19,482 nt of DNA from an uncultured bacterium. Lineage in GTDB: Bacteria; Actinomycetota; Coriobacteriia; Coriobacteriales; Atopobiaceae. Under the pieces are notes generated by a model. That model was not told where the DNA came from, ran no database searches, and saw nothing but the letters and a program-made list of their open reading frames with translations. A program made the position numbers and the translations under genes. The stretch covers positions 1 through 19,482 of the forward strand of contig CAJMLD010000008.1 of assembly GCA_905214175.1 (NCBI GenBank), written 5' to 3'. This document shows, piece after piece, positions 6,209 to 13,230 of the stretch. How positions within the stretch are numbered: the first letter of the stretch is position 1; every line of letters starts with the position of its first letter.

Positions 6209-7141
6209 CTATGCGGTAGCACCACTGCCACGCGCCACAACGCAGGACTGCGGCGCGGGCACAAAGCCGTCGAAGATCACTGGCGCGCCCTCCGCCTCGG
6301 AGGTCAGCATGTCTTGCTCGCTGCGGATGGTCCACGTGACAAGCTTGCCGCCGAGAACCCCGCACACCAGGCGCACCGCGGGCTGCTCGCGGTCGTCAAA
6401 CTTGTATGCGATGAAGTCGGGCTTGGCGGCCACGTTGCCGAGAAGGGCGGTTGCCCCCACGCGCAACGGCAGCGGCAGGGCCTTGGCGCTGGCGCCGGCA
6501 TCGTCGGCGAGGAAGTTCATCGAGAGCTGCCCGCGAATGACCTCGGGGCGATTGCGGCGCAGCCACACCAGCACGGCGGGATCGAAGCTCTCGATGCAGT
6601 AGCGCACGTCGAAGGTGTCCAGGCACTCCATCACGCGGCGGGTGAGAAGGTCGGCGTTCTCGCAGTAGGTCTTGATCTCAATGATGAGCGGCGCGGGCAT
6701 GGATCCCCTGCCGTCCCACTCGAAGATGCGAAGGACCTCGCCAAGCGTAGGGATGCCCTGGTCGGTTCCGTTGAGGCGATACTCCTCAAGCTGCGGGCGC
6801 GTGAGCTCCTCGACGATGCCCTCCTTGCCCGTCGTGCGCTTGAGGTCGGAGTCGTGGATGACAACCAGGCGATCGTCCGCCGTCAGGTGCACATCAAGCT
6901 CCACGCCAAAGCCGTACTCGCGAGCGCGCCTAAAGGCGGCGAGCGAGTTCTCAGGCGCGCCCAGGGAGTCGTCGTGAAGGCCCCGGTGCGCATAGCGGTA
7001 GCGCAGGAACTCCTCCCAGCGCTCGTCGACGGTCTTGTTGCCCGTACGAGGCGCCAAGCCACACACGGTAGCGGCTCCCAGCCCCACGACCATACCGGCT
7101 GCGAAGAGCGCCGGATGCTTGCGAATCATGCAGTTTGCCAT
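6209..7141 (-). CDS. membrane-anchored glycerophosphodiester phosphodiesterase (GDPD family)
   Basis: A 310-residue protein. It has a short N-terminal membrane anchor (about 11-30, ALFAAGMVVGLGAATVCGLA) followed by a GDPD domain. Visible motifs: YAHRG (50-54) with the catalytic His, ENSLAAF (64-70), VELDVHLTADD (80-90) supplying the metal-binding Glu and Asp, VVIHD (93-97) with the second catalytic His, IIEIK (153-157) and a C-terminal TW-TIRS. The family hydrolyses glycerophosphodiesters to glycerol-3-phosphate and an alcohol. The anchor suggests action at the membrane or outside the cell, on lipid- or teichoic-acid-derived diesters. The ATG at 7141 is chosen because GGAGG (7149-7153) lies seven bases before it. 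A TTG six bases upstream is too close to that site. It follows the MFS gene by 54 bases with no clear terminator, so an operon is likely. Confidence 0.92.
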   Translation of the reverse strand: MANCMIRKHPALFAAGMVVGLGAATVCGLAPRTGNKTVDERWEEFLRYRYAHRGLHDDSLGAPENSLAAFRRAREYGFGVELDVHLTADDRLVVIHDSDLKRTTGKEGIVEELTRPQLEEYRLNGTDQGIPTLGEVLRIFEWDGRGSMPAPLIIEIKTYCENADLLTRRVMECLDTFDVRYCIESFDPAVLVWLRRNRPEVIRGQLSMNFLADDAGASAKALPLPLRVGATALLGNVAAKPDFIAYKFDDREQPAVRLVCGVLGGKLVTWTIRSEQDMLTSEAEGAPVIFDGFVPAPQSCVVARGSGATA

Positions 7142-7148
7142 CGACAAT

Positions 7149-7153
7149 CCTCC
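7149..7153 (-). promoter_or_regulatory. Shine-Dalgarno that decides the GDPD start
   Basis: GGAGG on the minus strand sits seven bases before the ATG at 7141. It would leave only one base before the alternative TTG at 7147. Confidence 0.7.
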
Positions 7154-7195
7154 ATCCAGGCGTCAACGGGACAGGCATGCCGCACCGGCGGCGCG

Positions 7196-8527
7196 CTAGT
7201 CGACGTCGAACGACTCAAGCCCTCTCTTCTCGACCAACTTTGAGTCTCCGTGGTGCACGAACAGCATTGTAATGAAGCTTGCCGCAACAAACACCGTTGC
7301 GTAGATGAAGAGCGAGCGATAGCTCACGTTATGCATGAGCCAACCTGCGGCGATGGGGGTCACCGTCTGCGCCGCCATCGAGAAGGTGTAATAGAGCCCC
7401 GTGAACTTGCCGGTGTCGGAACCCTTGCACATCTCGACCACCATGGGCAGCGAGTTCACGTTTATGCCGGCCCAGCCCATGCCAAGGACGATCATCACCA
7501 CGTAGAGCGCGGGCGAGAAGCCCATGCCCGCGAAGGTCCAGGCGGCGCAGAACGCAAAGCCGCCGCCGAGAAGCACGATGCCTCCCTGGATGGTGCGCTT
7601 GCGCCCCACGCGGCTGGCAATGGCGCCCACGGGGATGTACGAGACGATGGCGCCCACGTTGGCCACGATGAGGCAGCGGCTGGCCTCGCCCAGCGCCATG
7701 CCCCACTCTGCCTGCGCATATGTGGTGAACCAGGTCTCCATGGCGTTGTAGCCAATGAACCATAGGGCAATGGAGGCGAGAAGGAAGCCCAGCGAGCGTC
7801 TGACCGGCGCGGGGAGCACCTCCTTGCCCGTGGAGGCGTCCATCTCGACGAGGTTCTCCTCGGGGTGCTTGGCCTCGTAGGCCGCGACCTCGGCCTCGAG
7901 CTTGGGCTCCTTCACGGTGAGAAACACGATGGCCACCGAGACCACCATGATGGCCGCCACGATCACAAAGAGCGGCAGGTAGTTTACGTGGTCGAGGCCG
8001 GCGGTACGGCTCTTGTTGTAGAGCACTGAGGCAATCCCCAGGTAGATGATGCCGCCCACGGCGCCCATGAGGTTGATGATTGCGTTTGCTGGTGAGCGCA
8101 GCGGCTTGGGCGTGCAGTCCGGCATGAGCGCCACAGCAGGGCTGCGGTACGTGCCCATGGCGACGAGCACAAAGAGCAGAACGCCAATGAACGCTGCGAG
8201 AAGGGCACCCGAGCCGTCCGCGTAGTACGCGTTGTCGATGATGGGCAGGAAGATCATGCCCACCACGGCGAGCGCCGTGCCTACAAGGATGAAGGGCATG
8301 CGACGGCCAAGGCGGCTGTGGCATCGGTCCGAGAGCGAACCAAAGAACGGCAGAAGGAAGAGGGCAAGGACGTTGTCGGCGGCCATTATCATGCCCGAGA
8401 AGGTCTCGTCCAGATGGAACGTGTTTGTAAGCATGAGCGGAACGACGCTGTTGTACATCTGCCAGAACGCGCAGATGGAGAAGAACGCAAAGCCGATAAG
8501 GACGGTCCTGCGCACATTAAGTTTCAC
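7196..8527 (-). CDS. MFS transporter, SLC45/GPH-like
   Basis: A 443-residue polytopic membrane protein with about twelve hydrophobic segments in two halves, joined by a charged cytoplasmic loop (about 215-255, KEPKLEAEVAAYEAKHPEEN...). The loop after the second segment reads GSLSDRCHSRLGRRMPFILVG (63-83), the form of the MFS signature seen in SLC45-type sugar/H+ symporters and related GPH carriers. The second half has the matching ASRVGRKRTIQGG. The substrate cannot be read from sequence; relatives carry disaccharides or glycosides. The next gene is a glycerophosphodiesterase, so a glycerophosphodiester or its product is another possibility. The start is GTG at 8527, with AGGAGG (8533-8538) five bases upstream. 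Confidence 0.9.
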   Translation of the reverse strand: MKLNVRRTVLIGFAFFSICAFWQMYNSVVPLMLTNTFHLDETFSGMIMAADNVLALFLLPFFGSLSDRCHSRLGRRMPFILVGTALAVVGMIFLPIIDNAYYADGSGALLAAFIGVLLFVLVAMGTYRSPAVALMPDCTPKPLRSPANAIINLMGAVGGIIYLGIASVLYNKSRTAGLDHVNYLPLFVIVAAIMVVSVAIVFLTVKEPKLEAEVAAYEAKHPEENLVEMDASTGKEVLPAPVRRSLGFLLASIALWFIGYNAMETWFTTYAQAEWGMALGEASRCLIVANVGAIVSYIPVGAIASRVGRKRTIQGGIVLLGGGFAFCAAWTFAGMGFSPALYVVMIVLGMGWAGINVNSLPMVVEMCKGSDTGKFTGLYYTFSMAAQTVTPIAAGWLMHNVSYRSLFIYATVFVAASFITMLFVHHGDSKLVEKRGLESFDVD

Positions 8528-8790
8528 GGGTTCCTCCTCGCACCGGTGCCGACATCCATCCTTGATGCTAGCCGGGGGCGAGGCTGGAAGCGGCGTTGGC
8601 CGTCGACGGTCTGGCAGGCGGCTTGGGACGCAACGGTGGAGCAGCGAGTCGAGCGAGAAGACAGCACTGGCGCGTCACCCCAAGCGCCGAATCCGCCGGA
8701 CGCCAGCGGGTGATACTCTAGAAGCTTGCAAACTCAGCCCCACAGCAGAGGGACCCCACTGCGGGACTCATAAAAGGAAGGCCACAAACG

Positions 8791-10896
8791 ATGCCCAAAA
8801 TCACACCAGGAAACAGGCTTTACCTGTACAAGCTTCTCTCGTCCACCCTTGGCACCAACCGTCAGGCGCTGCTCTCACGCGTCGAGGAGGTTCTTGAGGA
8901 GGACGGCGTTGCGCCGCAGGACCTCGGGAAGGACGACGTCCAAGGCCTCATGGAGGCGCTCCCCGAGTTCGTGAGGCTCACCGTCTTCAAGAAGGGGCGC
9001 GTCTACGCGACGGTGGTGCCCAACGAGGAGTACGACGGCTACCTTGAGCGCGCGGGCCAATCGAGCTCTGACGGCGCGGCCGAGAAGAGCGGCAAGGGGA
9101 AGCCGTGGAAGCGTCGTAAGGGTTCGCACGACCCCAAGCCAACTAAGCCGCGTCATGTTGAGCAGTCCACGCCGGCGCCGGCGCCCGTGGTGGAAGCGGA
9201 AACCGTAGCTGAGCAGGAATCGGCACCCGAGCCCGTACCGGAGCCCGCACCCGCACCGGAGCCTGAGCCGCAGGCCGCGCCCGAGCCCGCTCCGGCACCT
9301 AAGCCGCAGACCGCGTCCGCCAACAAGCCCTCCGATGAGACAAACAAGCCGCAGGCAGAAGCCGAGGAGCGCGAGAAGCCCGAGGCAACCGCCAACCAAG
9401 GTATCAGCCTCACCATCACCTACGACCCCTACGCGGACATGGAGGCAGACCTTGCGGCGGCAGCCCAGGTGCAGCCCACAGCGCCAACGCCCGCCGTGTC
9501 ACCGGCACCGGTACCGAAGCCCGCCGCGGCACCGTCGCCCGCACCGGCGCCCGCTCCAACCCCGCAGCCCCTCGCCCACCAAAGCCTCCCCGAGCGCTTC
9601 TCGGCAGAGGTTCACTGCAAGGACGAGCTTCTCCGCCTGCTCTATCAGAAGCTCCCCATCGACGCTGACGTCACACGCACGCTTGACGAGGATTGGCGCG
9701 TGGCCCGCTCGACGGGCACCCTCTCGGGTACGAGGAGCCGTGTCAGCTTCCCGCTTCGCTACCTTCACGAGGACGGCTCCGGGCCGGTCGAGGTCACGAT
9801 CCGCCGCACGTCGCGGCCTTCATCCGGAAAGCAGTGGAGTCTCGCGCTGGTGGACGGCGACGACGGAACCGGGGCTGTGCACGAGCAGGTTGGCCTCGAG
9901 GGCCTGCCCGCCGCAGACGAGGGCGCCTGGAGCGACCTTGCTGGCACCCCACGGCAGGTTGCAAATGCCCCTACCGTAAGCCCCCTCCGCGAGTTCGCAC
10001 AGTTCGCGGTCATCGGTTCTTGGGAGCGCGTGTTGGGAACGCTTGCCACCATGGCGGCTCCGGAGCGCTGGAACTTCCCTGGCGAGGGCGTTGGCGGTCC
10101 CTCTCGCTACGGAATCCTGCGCGAGTACCTTACCGTGACCTTCCACCGGGCCGTTGAGCAGGGACGCGTCGCCACGGCAGCCGACGGCACGCTGGCAGCC
10201 TTTAACACGGGCCTGCTCACTCCCTTTGCCGAGGACGTCTACGCGATCTTCTCGCCCAACGCGGGCGACATCCCGTGGAAGCTCGACGGCTTTGCCACCG
10301 CAGGCTCGGGCGAGCTTGGCGCCCGCCTTGCGGCAACGCTTCCCGAGCTGCCGGAGCCCGCAAGCTACCTTGAGCGCATTGAGGACGTTGCCTGCCAGCC
10401 GGGACGCATGCTCATCCTGGACACCGAGGCGCTTCTCGGCGAGAAGGTCGGCCGACTGCCGCGCGCCTTCCTTGCGGACCAGCTGGCCGACAACCCTGAG
10501 GCATCGCGCCTGCTCCGCGATGGCATGAACGCCAGCGACGGACGCCTGGGACGCAGTGCCTGCAGGGACCTGGCGCGCGCAATCAAGGCGGATCCCAGCC
10601 TCTATCGTCGCATGGGCAGGGCGCTCCAGGATGCAACGTCCCTCTCGCTTCGCCTTGCACAGGCTAGCTATCGCATGGTGGCGCCGGCATATGACCCAGC
10701 CACCGGCACCATGCGGCTCCTGCTCCCGCTTTGCCTGGTAGACGATGGCGTGGCTGATTGCACCGTGTCGCTCGAGCTCATGCCGTCGGGCGCGTACCGC
10801 GGGGCGGCGATTCTCTCGCTGCCACGTGCCTACGCCTGCGCACGCGTGGTGAGCCGAGACCAGCCCGCGTGGCTCTCCCCCGAAACCGTCCTGTAG
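8791..10896 (+). CDS. DUF3825-like protein with N-terminal winged-helix-like region and long Pro/Ala/Glu linker
   Basis: A 701-residue protein in three parts. Residues 1-85 form a compact, mostly helical region that ends in a strand pair (LTVFKKGRVYATVV) and resembles a winged-helix/OST-HTH-type fold. Residues ~90-265 are low complexity: a basic patch (GKGKPWKRRKG), then long Pro-Ala-Glu runs, a short conserved-looking island (GISLTITYDPYADMEADL, 204-221) and a Pro-Ala run. Residues ~270-701 resemble DUF3825, with LREFAQFAVIGSWERVLGTLATMAAPERWNF (399-429), GILREYLTVTFHRAVEQ (441-457), AFNTGLLTPF (470-479) and a C-terminal SRDQPAWLS. DUF3825 has no established activity. The basic patch and HTH-like head suggest nucleic acid binding (inference). 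There is no signal or membrane segment. AAGGAAGG (8773-8780) precedes the ATG. It is probably monocistronic. Confidence 0.75.
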   Translation: MPKITPGNRLYLYKLLSSTLGTNRQALLSRVEEVLEEDGVAPQDLGKDDVQGLMEALPEFVRLTVFKKGRVYATVVPNEEYDGYLERAGQSSSDGAAEKSGKGKPWKRRKGSHDPKPTKPRHVEQSTPAPAPVVEAETVAEQESAPEPVPEPAPAPEPEPQAAPEPAPAPKPQTASANKPSDETNKPQAEAEEREKPEATANQGISLTITYDPYADMEADLAAAAQVQPTAPTPAVSPAPVPKPAAAPSPAPAPAPTPQPLAHQSLPERFSAEVHCKDELLRLLYQKLPIDADVTRTLDEDWRVARSTGTLSGTRSRVSFPLRYLHEDGSGPVEVTIRRTSRPSSGKQWSLALVDGDDGTGAVHEQVGLEGLPAADEGAWSDLAGTPRQVANAPTVSPLREFAQFAVIGSWERVLGTLATMAAPERWNFPGEGVGGPSRYGILREYLTVTFHRAVEQGRVATAADGTLAAFNTGLLTPFAEDVYAIFSPNAGDIPWKLDGFATAGSGELGARLAATLPELPEPASYLERIEDVACQPGRMLILDTEALLGEKVGRLPRAFLADQLADNPEASRLLRDGMNASDGRLGRSACRDLARAIKADPSLYRRMGRALQDATSLSLRLAQASYRMVAPAYDPATGTMRLLLPLCLVDDGVADCTVSLELMPSGAYRGAAILSLPRAYACARVVSRDQPAWLSPETVL

Positions 10897-10963
10897 CCTT
10901 GGTCGGCTAGACTGGAGCCGCAGAGCACCAAAGGTTCGCAACGACACCCCGCTGGAGGCATGC

Positions 10964-12172
10964 ATGTCGAAGATCGAAATGAAGACCCCGCTCGTCGAGA
11001 TGGACGGCGACGAGATGACCCGCATCATCTGGCAGATCATCAAGGACGAGCTCATCTGCCCGTACGTTGACCTTAAGACCGAGTACTTTGACCTAGGCCT
11101 TAAGCACAGGGACGAGACGGGCGACCAGGTGACCATCGACTCCGCCGAGGCCACCAAGCGCCTGGGCGTGGCCGTCAAGTGCGCCACCATCACCCCCAAC
11201 GCGCAGCGCGTGGAGGAGTACCACCTGCACCAGATGTGGAAGAGCCCTAACGGCACCATTCGCTCGATGCTCGATGGCACCATCTTCCGTGCGCCCATCG
11301 TGGTCAAGGGCATCGAGCCCGTCGTGAAGTGCTGGAAGCGCCCCATCACCATCGCGCGTCACGGATACGGCGACGTCTACAAGAACGTCGAGTACCGCGT
11401 GCCGGGCGCCGGCAAGGCAGAGCTGGTCTTCACCGACGCCGACGGCCACGAGGAGCGCCGTCTGATCCACGACTTCGACCAGCCCGGCGTCATCCAGGGC
11501 ATGCACAACATCGACTCCTCCATCGAGGGCTTCGCGCGCAGCTGCTTCGAGTACGCGCTCTCCACGCACCAGGACCTGTGGTTTGCCTCGAAGGACACCA
11601 TCTCGAAGATCTACGACCACCGCTTCAAGGACATCTTTGCTGACATGTACGAGGCAGAGTACCGCGGGCGTTTCGAGGCCGCGGGCCTTACCTACTTCTA
11701 CACCCTCATCGACGACGCCGTGGCGCGCATCATGAAGAGCGAGGGCGGCTTCATCTGGGCATGCAAGAACTACGACGGCGACGTGATGAGCGACATGCTC
11801 TCCTCCGCGTTTGGGTCGCTTGCCATGATGACCTCGGTGCTGGTCTCGCCCCACGGCCAGTACGAGTACGAGGCCGCGCACGGCACCGTTCAGCGCCACT
11901 ACTACAAGTACCTGCGCGGAGAGGAGACGTCGACCAACTCGGTGGCCACGATCTTCGCGTGGTCCGGTGCGCTCGCGAAGCGCGGCGAGCTAGATGGTGC
12001 CCCTGAGCTCGTGGGCTTCGCGAAGCGCCTGGAGCGCGCGACCGTCAAGACCATCGAGGACGGGCGTATGACGGGCGACCTTGCGCGCATTACCACGCTG
12101 GAGAACCCCACCAAGCTCAACACGCGCGACTTCATCCTTGCCATTCGCGAGGAGCTGGAAGCTGGCGCGTAG
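10964..12172 (+). CDS. icd: NADP-dependent isocitrate dehydrogenase, type II (homodimeric, eukaryote-like)
   Basis: A 402-residue cytoplasmic enzyme oxidatively decarboxylating isocitrate to 2-oxoglutarate with NADPH formation. It aligns with animal IDH1 rather than E. coli Icd. The phosphate-binding SPNGTIR is at 94-100 and R132-H133-G-Y-G-D137-x-Y139 matches human IDH1 R132-Y139 in numbering. DHRFKDIF (218-225), MKSEGGFIWACKNYDGDV (257-274) with metal-binding Asp residues, and EAAHGTVQRH (303-312) follow; the Arg-His pair in the last binds the 2'-phosphate of NADP. ETSTN-VATIFAW follows. The start is ATG 10964 with GGAGG (10954-10958) five bases before; an out-of-frame ATG lies at 10960. 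A strong terminator follows. The likely main role is supplying 2-oxoglutarate for glutamate synthesis, and NADPH. Confidence 0.97.
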   Translation: MSKIEMKTPLVEMDGDEMTRIIWQIIKDELICPYVDLKTEYFDLGLKHRDETGDQVTIDSAEATKRLGVAVKCATITPNAQRVEEYHLHQMWKSPNGTIRSMLDGTIFRAPIVVKGIEPVVKCWKRPITIARHGYGDVYKNVEYRVPGAGKAELVFTDADGHEERRLIHDFDQPGVIQGMHNIDSSIEGFARSCFEYALSTHQDLWFASKDTISKIYDHRFKDIFADMYEAEYRGRFEAAGLTYFYTLIDDAVARIMKSEGGFIWACKNYDGDVMSDMLSSAFGSLAMMTSVLVSPHGQYEYEAAHGTVQRHYYKYLRGEETSTNSVATIFAWSGALAKRGELDGAPELVGFAKRLERATVKTIEDGRMTGDLARITTLENPTKLNTRDFILAIREELEAGA

Positions 12173-12199
12173 CGGAGGCGTCTCAAGAGCCGATGGTAT

Positions 12200-12235
12200 G
12201 CGGGGGACGAGGCTTAGCCTCGCCCCCCCGCTTTT
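12200..12235 (+). terminator. intrinsic terminator of icd
   Basis: GCGGGGG (12200-12206) pairs with CCCCCGC (12225-12231). An inner stem, CGAGGC/GCCTCG with loop TTA (12208-12222), is separated from it by a small asymmetric bulge. TTTT follows at 12232-12235. It lies 28 bases past the icd stop. Confidence 0.92.
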
Positions 12236-12253
12236 CACTCGCCAGTCGATCAT

Positions 12254-12290
12254 GAGACAAAGGGACTGTCCCTTTGTCTCCCTTTGTCTC
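12254..12290. repeat. REP-like perfect palindrome with a direct-repeat tail
   Basis: GAGACAAAGGGAC (12254-12266) and GTCCCTTTGTCTC (12268-12280) are perfect 13-base inverted arms around a single T. The terminal CCCTTTGTCTC (12270-12280) is then repeated directly at 12280-12290. It lies between convergent icd and HAD genes, beyond the icd terminator. The structure and location fit a dispersed intergenic palindromic element (REP/RAYT type). No transposase is in the window. Confidence 0.75.
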
Positions 12291-12296
12291 ACTACC

Positions 12297-13127
12297 TTAC
12301 CGTCGCCCAAGGTCCGCGAGTGCCCCGGCAACATCGTCCACCAGCACGTCGGCACCCGCCCGAACGACCTCTGGCGCACGGTTGAACGTGTACGCCACAT
12401 CCGCCTCGTCAAGAAGCGGCAGGTCGTTGAATGAGTCCCCTATGCCACCCACCAGGTCAAGCACAAAGTGCTTCCGTGCGATTGCCAACCCCGTGCCCTT
12501 CGAACACCCCGCGGGCACCACGTCAACTGAATCGAGGTTCTGATACGCCGCAACCCTTCCACCAAACAGCTTCCCCACCCCCGCAGCAAAGCCCGCAGCC
12601 ATCTCCTGGCTGGCAAAGCCCAGCGAGACAACCTGGACCGACTCTCCACGTTCCCCCGGCTCGACCAAGAGCGCCTCATCAACGGAGCCCACGACTCTCA
12701 ACCGCTTGAGAAACGCCTGGGGCAGCCCGGGAATGTTGCCCTTGCCCAACACCAGATAGCCGGACTTCACGGCCAAGAATGACGGCCGCGACGTCTGCCC
12801 GCGCGCCACATCCAGAATCGCCCTCACGTCATCGTTGGGTATCTCGCGTGAGAACAGCGTGCCCCCTTTGGCGTCGCTTACGCACGCGCCGCTGCTCGTG
12901 ATGGCGAAGTCAAGGCTGAGGGCGTCCCCCGCATCGTCGAGAACGGCGCCAAGCGGCCTGCCCGTGCACACACCGAAGAGGCCGCCCTGCGCCCGGAACT
13001 CCTCGATTGCCGCGAGGTCACGAGGGAGGAAACGCTGGGACGGATGCGCGCTGCTGCCAAAGCCAAAGAAGAGCGTCCCGTCAAAGTCGCTCGTCATCGC
13101 TTTTCCTGCAAGACCGCTGTCAGCCAC
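12297..13127 (-). CDS. Cof-type HAD-superfamily phosphatase
   Basis: A 276-residue cytoplasmic hydrolase. The HAD motifs are all present: D14-F-D16-G-T-L (nucleophile and acid/base Asp), motif II Thr55 in VCTGRP, motif III Lys210 in CSKGTGL, and motif IV GIGDSFNDLPLL (228-239) for Mg2+. The cap region between motifs II and III is of the type IIB seen in Cof/YbjI sugar-phosphate and cofactor phosphatases. The substrate is unknown. The start is taken as GTG 13127, with GGGAG five bases upstream, because the first beta strand (KAMTS) needs residues before Met11. ATG at 13097 with AGGA upstream is an alternative. It lies 103 bases after the operon upstream of it, and a possible TATGAT box (13157-13162, minus) suggests its own promoter. 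Confidence 0.92.
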   Translation of the reverse strand: MADSGLAGKAMTSDFDGTLFFGFGSSAHPSQRFLPRDLAAIEEFRAQGGLFGVCTGRPLGAVLDDAGDALSLDFAITSSGACVSDAKGGTLFSREIPNDDVRAILDVARGQTSRPSFLAVKSGYLVLGKGNIPGLPQAFLKRLRVVGSVDEALLVEPGERGESVQVVSLGFASQEMAAGFAAGVGKLFGGRVAAYQNLDSVDVVPAGCSKGTGLAIARKHFVLDLVGGIGDSFNDLPLLDEADVAYTFNRAPEVVRAGADVLVDDVAGALADLGRR

Positions 13128-13230
13128 AGCATCTCCCTTCTAAACGTAGCGCCGCAATCATAGCGCGATGCACACAGAGCAGGGCACACACGAGCAATGC
13201 GGAAACGTCCACAGGGCTGGCTCGCGCTCC

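Noticed and set aside
6152..7243. Long plus-strand open frame opposite the GDPD gene
   Set aside because: It is an antisense shadow caused by high GC at third positions. The minus strand carries every GDPD motif.
8528..8790. 263-base divergent intergenic region as a site for an RNA gene or operator
   Set aside because: Several short GC-rich complementarities exist but none forms an extended, convincing structure, and no clear promoter pair could be picked.
9820..11352. 510-codon minus-strand open frame across the DUF3825-like and icd genes
   Set aside because: It overlaps two plus-strand genes with clear motifs, has no recognisable domain and no fitting ribosome site.
13157..13162. TATGAT box (minus strand) as a firm HAD promoter
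   Set aside because: There is no matching -35 hexamer, so it is mentioned only as a possibility in the HAD entry.
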